From assembly GCA_019828595.1 (NCBI GenBank), contig JAHQRK010000009.1, forward strand, positions 2,418,001-2,482,000: DNA of 64,000 bases. The letters run 5' to 3'. Under the pieces are notes generated by a model that saw only the letters and a list, made by a program, of their open reading frames with translations, was not told where the DNA came from and did not search any database. How positions within the stretch are numbered: the stretch's first letter is position 1; each line of letters begins with the position of its first letter. The position numbers and the translations under genes were made by a program. Origin of the DNA: Aphanomyces cochlioides. Lineage: Eukaryota > Oomycota > Saprolegniomycetes > Saprolegniales > Verrucalvaceae. Shown here piece after piece: positions 1-9,195 of this stretch.

Positions 1-81
1 CACAAATTAAATCTTCCTAAATTTATCACATATATTGATTGGTTGAAAATAGATATCATTTTGAATTTGCGCGCCAAACTG

Positions 82-336
82 TCAATCGTAAGACGACGAC
101 AACGCCACGATCTCCAGCATGATGATGGATGAGATATGCCGCGTACGACAGCACAATTCAGTGAAAGGTCTATAGACTGGGACTTCGATTTTGCTTGAAT
201 GAGACTTCCCTGTCAGCGGGTGACCTTCCACCCAGATGTGTCCTGGATTGCATATGAACTTTTGCCTGCTTGAGACGACGTCATCAAAGCTCTCACTGTC
301 GCCAGCCAGGTTGATGCTGTGAAATCGATGCGTCAT
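82..336 (-). pseudogene. Mitochondrial inner membrane protease subunit 2-like fragment
   Basis: An 84-residue minus-strand reading frame contains NLAGD, then PGHIWVEGH, then KSHSS and a hydrophobic-containing end. This order matches the catalytic core of the IMP2 branch of S26 signal peptidases (GD box, GHIWVEG box, then a serine/phenylalanine/glycine-proline stretch). The stop codon TGA lies immediately upstream of the first ATG, and the lysine expected just before the VxLxGD box is not visible, so this is a partial exon or a decayed copy. No signal-anchor helix is seen in the frame. It stands alone at the window edge, so the rest may lie outside or be lost. Confidence is low because only one motif block supports the call. 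Confidence 0.35.
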
Positions 337-1770
337 TCACATTACGTTGCTCCTGGACCACTTCATTCCCCTTTCTTGTCTCGATGCGAAATCCACTTGC
401 TCTCGAAGATGAAGGATGCATTGAGAGATTAGTACTAACTCCAGCGAGTGGTTAATTTCGCATTAATCGTAATTCGTCGAGAGAAATACAAATTTTAAGT
501 ATGAGAAATGTGAATTGCTGAGAGAACTCTCAGTATTTTCGTGCATCGGCCATTAATTTGATCCGAAATATTGTCTTTTCGATTCAAATTTCGAATCGCC
601 GGTTGATTTAATCGAATTTACAAATCGATTTGTGTGTGTTTTGACGTGTGTTTGTCGTGTATTTTAACACTACTAAACACACTTTAGTAGCTATTATTTA
701 GCATTCCGATGTGTGAACTACATCTATTATCCGGATTTTAGCATAATTATGTCCGGATAAGCTCTGAATTCCGGTTAATTTGACAAATAACCGGATAATT
801 ATCGAATGAAAAATCGGGATAAAATTGGAGTTTTTGCCCGACAAGACAAAAAAAATATGATATTTTGTATTGCCTCACTATTGGAGATATCTCCAATAGA
901 GTAACTAAAAATTCAAAAAATGTACCCAATCATGCCAAAAACAAATCATAAAGTTATCATTTAGGATCGCATGCTCTACTATGCATACGGAGTAGGCATT
1001 GGAGACAATGAAGCATTCACCATGTTCACTAGTAAGACGTATCTACAACACTAGGTAGCCAATACATTGACTATTAATAGCTGCAATTTTGTGGATTTTA
1101 TATCGAAATTCCACCTCGCTAAGCCGAGAAAGCCTCCATCATGTTGACCCATTGTAGCTGAAAAAGTGCAAATACTATGAGCACTAACTCCAGTTTGAAG
1201 CTATAGTTTGGAATTTCATTTGTATCGTCTGTTCAAATGATAACAGGATATAAAATGATGTCTATGTATGAAACTTCTATTGCTCTGCTGTGAAAACAAG
1301 GCACGCTTTGACAGTATCGCGCCACGACTGTCTCAAACTGTGTCTTGTACACGAGATTTCAAATCAGCATGATCATTCTTGCAAATGTCATGTTCAGAGG
1401 GAGTTGTAGATTAGTGAGACATTAAACTTTTACTACGCATTATGTATGATCTGGGCAAAGCAAACGTTCATCTCTGTCGTTGTCATCACTTTGTCATCAC
1501 TTGAAAGTCTAGCTACATAATGATATTAAACGCCATGCGTATTGCATGAGCGCTACGAACTCTTTTGCTATTTGCAGCCGGAGGTGCCTTGGCGACAACT
1601 CTGAAAATCACTAAGTCGATTATATTTGTCCAATCAAACGTATTCAATAAAATAATTGGTCAAAATTTACAAGCCGAGATTCCTCTCAGCAAATTCCGAT
1701 AACAAGTCATTGTCCCACAAGCAGTGTGTGCCCAGTCAAAACGTATTTTTACACAAACCTGGCAACGGGC
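337..1770. other. AT-rich intergenic region, no gene recognised
   Basis: Only short open frames without recognisable motifs occur here. The stretch at 725-802 carries several copies of a TCCGGATAA-type motif in both orientations. The final 100 bases before the kinase gene are the likely promoter, but no core element is clear. Confidence 0.6.
725..802. repeat. Short inverted cluster of TCCGGATAA motifs
   Basis: The motif appears as ATTATCCGGA near 726, TCCGGATAA near 752, TTCCGGTTAA near 769 and ACCGGATAATT near 790, so the first and last copies form an imperfect inverted repeat about 70 bases long. The same word recurs at about 31,931-31,951 and three times at 52,564-52,609. Confidence 0.5.
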
Positions 1771-3345
1771 ATGCCAAGATGGAAGTCGACACGTTGGTGT
1801 ATGTCTTCCTTGCTTTTATCCTACGTCTTCCTCGTCTTTGATGTGCAAGCGCAGGGCGTAACCCTCCCAGCTGCGCCGACGACCGCAGCGCCGACGACAA
1901 CGCCTATTCCGCCTACCACGGTCGTTCCTCCAACAACAGAGCCCGCTCAAGCGACAACTTTAGCTCCACCACCAACACCACCATCGGTAACTCCTACAAG
2001 CGTGCCGCCAACACCTTCAACCAGCGTTCCAACAACGACTTTATCGACGACGAATATTCCAAAGCAATCTCCGTCTACAACCACAACAGCCACGCCAGTT
2101 CCGTCTTCATCAGACACCGCAGTGCCAATCACACAGGCGACAGCACCATTGACAACACCATCAACTTCAGAATCGCTATCGTTGACGCCACAGCCTCAAA
2201 TTTCTGAAACCAACATTACGAATTCTACGATAGCGCCAGCAACAACGAACGCCACCCTTCCACCATCCTCGACTCCATCTTCTTCTTCATTGTCGTCTGG
2301 AGAAATCGCTGGAATTATTGCAGGGGCGGCCATATTCGTGTCATTTCTTCTTTATTGCGCTATCATGTACTGGCGACGACGACGGCGTCGGCATGGTATG
2401 GAATCAACATTATCCGCTCTCGCGTCCACATCAGGAATCAAGGAAGATACGTTGGACTGGGGCGAATTGGAGCATTTTCGTGTGCCGCTGGACGAAATCG
2501 AGCTGACAAAATCGATTGCTGCCGGAGGGTTTGGTGACGTTTGGCTTGGGCGTTTCCGTGGTCAAGTCGTGGCAGTCAAGACTTGTCAGAAGAGTTCTCG
2601 GAAGCAGCTTCAGGATTTTATCCACGAGCTCGTCCTGACAGGCTCTCTTCAATGTGAAGAGATTGTCACGTTGCTTGGCGCGGCATGGCTTCGTCCGATG
2701 GATCTCCAGGCCATTCTCGAATATATGAACCTGGGCGATGTGAAAACCATGCTTGACAACAGTGCTTCGTCACCGTCGTTGTGGCCATTCCATGCCAAAC
2801 TTGAATGTGCTCTAAGTGTTGCGAAAGGCCTTGTGTATTTGAAGGCGAGACATGTGATCCATCGTGATTTAAAATCGCGCAACATCTTGTTGGATTCAGC
2901 CAAGGGAACAAAATTAGCCGACTTTGGTATCTCCAGGCACGATACAAGCAGTGAAACCATGACAGCAGGGGTTGGGACGTATCGTTGGATGGCTCCGGAA
3001 GTGCTGACCTTCAAGCAATACTCAACTTCCGTCGACGTCTTCTCCTTTGGCGTCGTCTTGTCCGAACTGGACACACATGAGCTTCCATATGCGAATCTTC
3101 GTAATGAAGTCAGCCATGGACACGGCTACGGCGGCCGCGGCGAAATATTGTCGGATTCTGCAATCATGCATCTTGTCATTTACAAGCACGTCCGGCCACA
3201 ATTTTCATCGACTTGCCCAGTTTGGTTCAAAGAATTAGCCGTAGCTTGCATGGATGCCAATCCTGAAGCCAGGCCATCACCCGATCAATTAGTCGAAGTG
3301 CTCTCCAGTCAGCTCAGCGGAATCTTGTCGAAGATGCGTGGCTAA
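1771..3345 (+). CDS. Receptor-like TKL protein kinase with Thr/Pro-rich ectodomain
   Basis: Predicted single-pass surface kinase, 524 residues from the ATG at 1771; an ATG at 1801 would also keep the signal peptide (hydrophobic core LLLSYVFLVF). The ectodomain is low-complexity Thr/Pro/Ser with NxT/NxS sites and no folded domain I can name. A membrane helix (IIAGAAIFVSFLLYCAIMY) is followed by six arginines as a stop-transfer signal. The cytoplasmic kinase has the glycine loop AAGGFGDVWLG, VAVK lysine (residue about 270), IHRDLKSRN (Asp about 366), ADFG (Asp about 384) and WMAPEVL, so all catalytic residues are present. KSRN in the catalytic loop points to the tyrosine-kinase-like group. An in-frame ATG at 1726 adds a hydrophilic leader and is less likely. 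The last 57 bases overlap the 3' coding end of the opposite-strand kinase. Confidence 0.88.
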   Translation: MPRWKSTRWCMSSLLLSYVFLVFDVQAQGVTLPAAPTTAAPTTTPIPPTTVVPPTTEPAQATTLAPPPTPPSVTPTSVPPTPSTSVPTTTLSTTNIPKQSPSTTTTATPVPSSSDTAVPITQATAPLTTPSTSESLSLTPQPQISETNITNSTIAPATTNATLPPSSTPSSSSLSSGEIAGIIAGAAIFVSFLLYCAIMYWRRRRRRHGMESTLSALASTSGIKEDTLDWGELEHFRVPLDEIELTKSIAAGGFGDVWLGRFRGQVVAVKTCQKSSRKQLQDFIHELVLTGSLQCEEIVTLLGAAWLRPMDLQAILEYMNLGDVKTMLDNSASSPSLWPFHAKLECALSVAKGLVYLKARHVIHRDLKSRNILLDSAKGTKLADFGISRHDTSSETMTAGVGTYRWMAPEVLTFKQYSTSVDVFSFGVVLSELDTHELPYANLRNEVSHGHGYGGRGEILSDSAIMHLVIYKHVRPQFSSTCPVWFKELAVACMDANPEARPSPDQLVEVLSSQLSGILSKMRG

Positions 3346-5427
3346 AACATGAAGAATACCCGCAGTTGTCGGCCGATGCGCTGGATCAGTCGCCAAGCAT
3401 TGAAATGCCAAGAAACGAAGCCATACGGGGCAATCTGGCGAAAACGACGGCCGCAATTGTTCATGCAAGACGCGACCAGCAATGACCACGTCGCTTTGGT
3501 TGTGTTCTGCGTAGGGGCTTTGGTGCGTGTCAATTTCAGACAAGAGCACACCGAACGCATAAATGTCGACGGCAGCAGTGTACGATGACTCAAATGCGAG
3601 CATTTCAGGTGCCATCCAACGATACGTCCCGACGCCAGCAGTTTTCGTCGCATCGACGTCCGTCGCAGTTCCAAAGTCGCCAATCTTAGCGGTATTTGTC
3701 GACGTATCGAGCAATATATTGCGTGCTTTGATGTCGCGATGGGTCCATGGCATAGAATGGATGAAAAACAAACCGTCAGCGACGTCTTTGGCCCAGGAAA
3801 TCTTTGTCTTCCATGAGATGTCCAAGCGGGAATGACTTGACAAGAAAGAGCGCAAATCGCCGCCACTCATGAATTCCAAGACGCCTTTTAAATCCCAAGG
3901 AGATGTCCACGTGGCGCCAATGCAAGCAACAATGTGCGGGCTGTGGAGCTGCGACCATTTCGAGATTTCAACGACAAACTTTTGGATGTTCTCTTGGTTG
4001 TATCGATGCAACGTCTTGATCGCGACATCTTTCTGCCGAAACTTGCCGCGCCATATCTCACCAGAGCCACCTGAAGCAAAAAAACTTGTTCGAACAACAA
4101 GGTTGGCATCCAAGCGAACGAGATCCAAGTCGTGCCAGTTGATCAAAGCCGCGTCAAAGAGTTCAGTGACTGGCGCGGAAGGCACGAGGGGTTCAAATGC
4201 GTTTTCTCCCTTGGTTTGCTTGTGTTTCCGTTGCCGTGAGTGTCGTCGTCTCCATAAAAATAAGCCCGTGCCGCCAAGGACAATACAAGCTAGACCAACC
4301 CAAACGATCCATAGCAACGACAAAGTAGTAGGGATGGAAGGGATTCTGTCTTGAAGAATCGCCACCAACGACACATTTTGAGCGTACGTTCCACTTTTCC
4401 ACCGTGTAATCTCGTTCGAGTTGAGTTGCACGTCGACTTGGATGCCTTGGGGAACAGTCAGTTGAAGACACGAGCGATTGAATAAGGTCAAGTTGTCCTT
4501 GGCTTCAATGTAGACTTGCTCGTCTTGGGAGTCCGAAGAGAGGAGACAAGTGACGAATCCAGTCTCATTTGGTGTCGATGGGGACCACGTCGATGCCGGA
4601 AGTACCTTGTAGGAGCGCATGAGAAAGTTGGAATCGAGTGAAATGTTGGCCACTTGTCCCGAGAACACCTTGAATGCGCCTTGGAAGTTGGTGTCATTGA
4701 ACTGGACCAAGACGGCGTCTCTGGAAACATTGACCGACTTGGGCTGGAGATCCACAACGGCGTAAGGCCAATCTGCCATGGAGGGCACCATTTCGCTGAC
4801 GGGTTCGACGATGGAAATCTTGCTAAAGTTGGCATCGACGTAGAACGCAACGCCATTCCATGCCGTAGTGTTCAAAAAAGCGCGCGGACTCGGCGAACTC
4901 ACATTCGTGCCATTTTCTGGGAGGACTCGGAATGATCGAATGCGGTTCACCCAGTCGCTACCGAGATCCGCGACGTCTCCCGTCCATACTTGATATGAGC
5001 CGAGGAAGTGTCGCCTTCTGTATCCGACGAATATGGCGCCACGTGGAACATGCAACGCGCTGATGATCATGTCATATGTATTCTCAATCACGGGCACTTC
5101 GCTTCCGACGGGGACGATCAATGGATCTGTAAAGTTGCTGTCAATGTCAACGAGTAATTGAGCTTCATCTGCATGATCGATCACGACAAACGACGCGATC
5201 TGCGCGCCAGAAATCTCGGCACTGGAGGTGTCATACCGCGTTCCATTGCCGACATAACTCGTCTCGGGAAATGTCACAAGTGCCAAGCCTCCCGGAACAC
5301 GCAGCGACTGGAACGAGCAGAGAGACCAGCGTGACGTGTTCGAGACGTTGAGCATCGGCGGCAGGATGACGGACGGACCTGCCCAGTTCGCCGCCGAGAA
5401 GCACTCAATGCCGCCTGATGACGCCAT
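3289..5427 (-). CDS. Receptor-like TKL kinase with beta/gamma-crystallin-like ectodomain
   Basis: A 712-residue protein from the ATG at 5427. Residues about 10-350 contain repeated Greek-key-like units: an AVLVQFNDTNFQGAF unit and an IFVGYRRRHFLGSY unit, each followed by a short linker and a SFRVLP or SYKVLP strand, the pattern of beta/gamma-crystallin motifs. Several NxS/T sites fit an extracellular location. A membrane helix (about 368-392) precedes WRRRHSRQRKH. The kinase has FFASGGSGEIWRG, VAIK (Lys about 471), THRDIKARN (Asp about 565), IGDFG (Asp about 584) and WMAPEML. The N-terminus in this frame is not a signal peptide; an ATG at 5453 in another frame starts with MFVTLWIL, which looks like one, so an unseen splice or an indel may be involved. 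The kinase call is firm; the ectodomain fold is inferred from pattern only. Confidence 0.85.
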   Translation of the reverse strand: MASSGGIECFSAANWAGPSVILPPMLNVSNTSRWSLCSFQSLRVPGGLALVTFPETSYVGNGTRYDTSSAEISGAQIASFVVIDHADEAQLLVDIDSNFTDPLIVPVGSEVPVIENTYDMIISALHVPRGAIFVGYRRRHFLGSYQVWTGDVADLGSDWVNRIRSFRVLPENGTNVSSPSPRAFLNTTAWNGVAFYVDANFSKISIVEPVSEMVPSMADWPYAVVDLQPKSVNVSRDAVLVQFNDTNFQGAFKVFSGQVANISLDSNFLMRSYKVLPASTWSPSTPNETGFVTCLLSSDSQDEQVYIEAKDNLTLFNRSCLQLTVPQGIQVDVQLNSNEITRWKSGTYAQNVSLVAILQDRIPSIPTTLSLLWIVWVGLACIVLGGTGLFLWRRRHSRQRKHKQTKGENAFEPLVPSAPVTELFDAALINWHDLDLVRLDANLVVRTSFFASGGSGEIWRGKFRQKDVAIKTLHRYNQENIQKFVVEISKWSQLHSPHIVACIGATWTSPWDLKGVLEFMSGGDLRSFLSSHSRLDISWKTKISWAKDVADGLFFIHSMPWTHRDIKARNILLDTSTNTAKIGDFGTATDVDATKTAGVGTYRWMAPEMLAFESSYTAAVDIYAFGVLLSEIDTHQSPYAEHNQSDVVIAGRVLHEQLRPSFSPDCPVWLRFLAFQCLATDPAHRPTTAGILHVLATHLRQDSAELTGEHFD

Positions 5428-5453
5428 GACAAAATCCAAAGTGTGACAAACAT

Positions 5454-5500
5454 TAACCCCTGAACCCCTAAACCTCTAAACCCCTTCAACCCTTTCAACC
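5454..5500. repeat. Degenerate telomere-like tract 1
   Basis: Successive words AACCCCTGAACCCCTAAACC and CTAAACCCC, then CAACCC words, approximate the CCCTAAA unit used by oomycete telomeres but with variable spacing. Confidence 0.5.
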
Positions 5501-5997
5501 AATTGACGTTAAACTCGAGTTGGGTTATATCGAGAAGGCGATCTTGGAAACTTTCCAGGACTCCAAATGCACACAGCTTTCAGCGCTCGAGATGGGAAAC
5601 AACGAGTTCATCGCTTCCAGCTATACATATGAGCCAACTGGATGGTTTATAGCTCATATTAAATAGAGAGGCGAGCTCAAGCTCTCAAACCCTAAATTCC
5701 AATTGCCCACGGTTGCCATGGGGCGGCGTATTCAACTGGACAAGCTCCAGAATTGGCTCAACACAATCCAGACGACATGCTCTACTTGACATTCCATTAC
5801 AAACTACTGTCCCAGTTGATCCCCCCTTGAGCGCCCCGCGATCCACTCGAACCCAAATCAAGAACACCACAAAGTCCAGCCAACTGCGTAGATATTACAG
5901 CCAACATCGGAGATGAGATATATCTAAAGCCTAAGGCTGCCCACACATCTTTCGATCAATCGAACACGCTCAGGCGTTCAGCTTCTCCAGATCAATG

Positions 5998-6090
5998 ATA
6001 AACCCTTCACCCCTAAACCCTTCACCCCTAGATTATTTGAACCCCTATAAACCCTTAACACCTTTTTCATTAAACCCTTCGGTCATGAAG
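5998..6090. repeat. Degenerate telomere-like tract 2
   Basis: Repeated AAACCCTTCACCCCT words followed by ATAAACCCTTAACACC and TTAAACCC, in the same orientation as the tract about 500 bases upstream. Confidence 0.5.
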
Positions 6091-6308
6091 AATCCATCCT
6101 TGCGAAGGCGCCAAGATGAACGATCTTCAACGCGGCCCATGACATGCCAACGCTGTTTTCCCCGTCATCTTACTTCGTGGACAAGCATCTCCTGCATCTG
6201 ATCCAAGGCATGCCTCAGTGGGATGATGCATTGCAACTCTCCGAGCAAAATTTCAACGCGTTTTTCAAATAAACAGGTCGTTCGCTCGGTCTCACCGTGG
6301 ATTTCATC

Positions 6309-7556
6309 ATGTCGGCCGTCAATGAGGTCTCTCCGACTCCCTTTGTGAGTCCTTTTAAGGGAAGCAACACAACGATTGTCAACAACAACATATCGTCAAA
6401 TACACCAGGATCCAATTTTCCAGTCCCAAGACAAAGCCCGACGCCGTCTCCAACTCCAAGTGACGATGAGACGACGCCAGTACCTCCGAATGATTCCACG
6501 ACACCAGAGCCAAGCGAACCAACCTCGAAAAGCCACGCTGGGCTCTATTCTGGCGTTGCTGCTGCAATTGTTGTCTTGGCTGTGGTCTTGTTCTTCGCTC
6601 TTCGACGTCTCCGCGCTCGAAAAAACAAGAAAGACTCTTCTTCGACGACGCAAAGCTCAGCTACGACGACAACGACGGCAGTGACGTCTGGATTACTCCA
6701 TTGGCGCCGTCTTCCGTCGATCCAAGTCGACATTGACGCGATTCAACTGACAAAGCCCCTCGCTTCCGGTGCTTTTGGCACGATCTACCTTGGGAAGTAC
6801 AAGAATCAAGTCGTCGCCGTCAAAACGTGCACAAAGGCCGCCGTCGAAGACATCCAGCACTTCATCGACGAGCTCGATTTGATGGCATCTCTGTCGAGTC
6901 CTTTCGTCGTTGCTCTCCTCGGCGTCGCATGGACCAAAGCGACCGATCTCCAAGCCATTCTCGAGTACATGAACATGGGCGACGTCCGGGATCTGCTCAC
7001 GGCCAAGTCGGCGGTGTTATTGACGTGGCAAACCAAGCTCAAGTGTGCTCTGAGCGTCGCGAAAGCTCTCGTCTACTTGAAAGAGCGCAGTGTGATCCAC
7101 CGCGACTTGAAATCGCGCAACATCTTGGTGGATTCGGCTAAAGGAACCAAATTGGCCGACTTTGGGATCGCTAGACACGATACAGCCGAGACTATGACGA
7201 CAGGAGTCGGCACATACCGCTGGATGGCGCCGGAAGTCCTCGCGTTTCGGCATTACACGATCGCCGTTGACGTGTTTTCCTTTGGCGTCGTGCTCACTGA
7301 GCTTGAGACGCATGTGATTCCGTACGCAGACATCCAAACCAAGGCAGCAGTGTCGGACGCTGCGATCGTCGTCCAAGTGCTTAAGCAAAAGCTCCGGCCG
7401 TCGCTCACCAGCGCATGTCCACCGTGGCTTTACGCCTTGGCCCATCGATGCATGGACGAAGATCCACAAATGCGACCAGACCCGACCGAGTTGGTGCAAA
7501 TCCTCCAGGATCAACTGAACCAACAGACAGAACCATACTCTCTGCTCGACAGCTAG
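6309..7556 (+). CDS. Receptor-like TKL protein kinase, N-terminally interrupted
   Basis: From the ATG at 6309 the protein is 415 residues: a Ser/Thr/Pro-rich segment with NxT/NxS sites, one membrane helix (GVAAAIVVLAVVLFFAL, about 80-97), a basic stop-transfer and a TKL kinase closely similar to the one at 1.8-3.3 kb (LASGAFGTIYLG; VAVK Lys about 172; IHRDLKSRN Asp about 266; ADFG Asp about 284; WMAPEVL). No signal peptide starts here. Reading upstream in the same frame gives a protein-like stretch from 6120 to 6269, containing FVDKHLLHLIQGMPQWDD and ending NAFFK, then TAA at 6270-6272, then TGRSLGLTVDFIMSAV running into the present start. The gene therefore looks like a longer receptor whose ectodomain is cut by a stop, or one whose stop is removed by splicing I cannot place. 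Kinase residues are intact. Confidence 0.8.
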   Translation: MSAVNEVSPTPFVSPFKGSNTTIVNNNISSNTPGSNFPVPRQSPTPSPTPSDDETTPVPPNDSTTPEPSEPTSKSHAGLYSGVAAAIVVLAVVLFFALRRLRARKNKKDSSSTTQSSATTTTTAVTSGLLHWRRLPSIQVDIDAIQLTKPLASGAFGTIYLGKYKNQVVAVKTCTKAAVEDIQHFIDELDLMASLSSPFVVALLGVAWTKATDLQAILEYMNMGDVRDLLTAKSAVLLTWQTKLKCALSVAKALVYLKERSVIHRDLKSRNILVDSAKGTKLADFGIARHDTAETMTTGVGTYRWMAPEVLAFRHYTIAVDVFSFGVVLTELETHVIPYADIQTKAAVSDAAIVVQVLKQKLRPSLTSACPPWLYALAHRCMDEDPQMRPDPTELVQILQDQLNQQTEPYSLLDS

Positions 7557-8213
7557 AGCTTCTCCGTCATCTCCCTCGCGTCGTAGCGGCTCGTCTGTTC
7601 GAATGTAACTTATTTCCATCCTGCGATAGTCACCATGCCGTCTCCCGTGTCTTTCCTCCGTAGATCCTGTCTTCGCCGTGTCGATCTGTCTTTCCCACCG
7701 CTCGTTTCCCGCTGCAGCGCGAATATGCTGGGACCGCTCGGGGTCCACTTAGTCGAAAGTCTCTTCGGCAGCATCAACGCGTACCTGGTGCTCTCTGACG
7801 CTTTCTCCGTCATCCTCCGAGCAATAGCGACGTCGGAGTCGCAGCGGTGGAGGATGCGCTTCAATGATCAGACTGCGCCTTCAACGGTATCTCTCCACGG
7901 ACAACGTCAACCAACAAGTGTGTATCCAGTCGAGAATGGATCAATCCTGACTTCCAAGTTGATCCACGACGCTTCTTCTCCCTCTCGTCGGAGATTGGTG
8001 GAGGATCTCGTCCGTTGCAGCGTCGGAGATCGGAAGAGATCGCAAGAACTGAGCGCATCTCGTTCCATGGCCGACATCTCATCACAAGCTCGCGTTTCTC
8101 ACGGCTGCGGTGGATGATTGGGGATGATTGCGTGACAGTGAGACAAAGCGCTTCCTTCTGGCTGCAATTCTGGCTTTCACTCCATTTCCATGGTTCCATT
8201 GAGACGACTGCTC
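7557..8213. other. Intergenic, no confident gene
   Basis: Open frames exist on both strands but none shows a domain or signal. GC content stays gene-like, so a diverged 5' exon of the small membrane protein downstream cannot be excluded. Confidence 0.4.
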
Positions 8214-8519
8214 ATGGAAAGCCCGGCGTTGACAGTCGTGATGGTCGTCGCCGTCATTACGTTGCTCGGGTTTGCAGCCGTCGCGATAACCGTCTACTGC
8301 CGCCAGGGCCACACGGTCGAGAGCCCAGCGTCAGTCGTGCCACATCACAGTTTCATCGCAGCGACGCCCCCGCCGTCAACTTTAGCCGACGAAAGACGAC
8401 ACAAGATGATGGCCATCTTCAAATTGCGCAGTGATGTCGGCTCCGAGTCCACGGATGGCTCCGAAGTTGACGCTTTGTCGAGCGTCCAGTGCGTCATGGA
8501 CAGCGACACCTTTCTATGA
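8214..8519 (+). CDS. Small single-pass membrane protein, unknown function
   Basis: About 101 residues from the ATG at 8214 (an upstream in-frame ATG at 8190 adds eight). A strong helix (VVMVVAVITLLGFAAVAITVY) starts about residue 7 and is followed by a hydrophilic tail rich in Ser, Asp and Glu ending SDTFL. The layout, short outside part then helix then tail, resembles the juxtamembrane part of the neighbouring kinases without a kinase domain, so it may be a truncated family member. No conserved domain recognised. Confidence 0.4.
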   Translation: MESPALTVVMVVAVITLLGFAAVAITVYCRQGHTVESPASVVPHHSFIAATPPPSTLADERRHKMMAIFKLRSDVGSESTDGSEVDALSSVQCVMDSDTFL

Positions 8520-9195
8520 CCGATCCATTCCCTCAGCCCACGGACAACGCAGCCAGCCACAACAAACGCTGTGCCCATGACTTCGAGACAATCCAACGCG
8601 GCGAAGTTTCACCTCCAGCGACCATCTTCATTGCCGCTAGCTACATGGTGCGCTTTCGGAGCCTGATCGCTTTCTTTCCATATCTTCACATGGCTCTCGT
8701 GGCTTGCCGACTCTTCCACGTAACCCTCAACAGATCGCACTTGCTTGGACTTTAAGCAGTTTTGAATTTATCCTCAGGATTACATTGCCTACGCGCTCCA
8801 GAGAAGTGTTCCATGGTGGAGAAATAGACTGGAAGACGAGGATGGCAATGGAGCTACGCCGATCTCCTCGTCAGGTTTTAGCAATTGTGCAAGTTCTTAC
8901 CAGCAAAGTCTGTAGAAAGAGTTTTCTAAGGAGTCATCGAGACATTGGATTCATTTGTTTCATCGCGAATACATTGGCGCTTCGGCGGTGAATCTTCATG
9001 AAAGTCCAAGCCCCCCGATGGAGAACTAATCGCAGGCATCCCCCGCTTCGCTCCCCCCGACTTAACTGCATCATTGGCGTCGCTCATGGCAAGGGCATTG
9101 ATTCCCCCCGGGCATTGCAGTCTGCTGGAGTTGTGAGGGGAGCTAGGACTTCGCTTTCTTCAGCCATCTTCATGGTTTCCTATCGAAAAATTCTG
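8520..9195. other. Intergenic, nothing recognised
   Basis: Short open frames without motifs; probably 3' flanks of the small membrane protein and of the convergent casein kinase gene. Confidence 0.5.

Larger units (their letters stand above)
5428..6120. promoter_or_regulatory. Bidirectional intergenic region between divergent kinases
   Basis: This separates the minus-strand kinase from the plus-strand kinase and must hold both promoters unless the latter's N-terminal exons start here. No TATA box or named site is clear. It carries two C-rich tracts that resemble degenerate telomere repeats, annotated separately. Confidence 0.45.

Noticed and set aside
7017..7748. A 243-codon minus-strand frame over the end of the third kinase
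   Set aside because: It lies opposite a well-supported kinase domain and shows no motif of its own.
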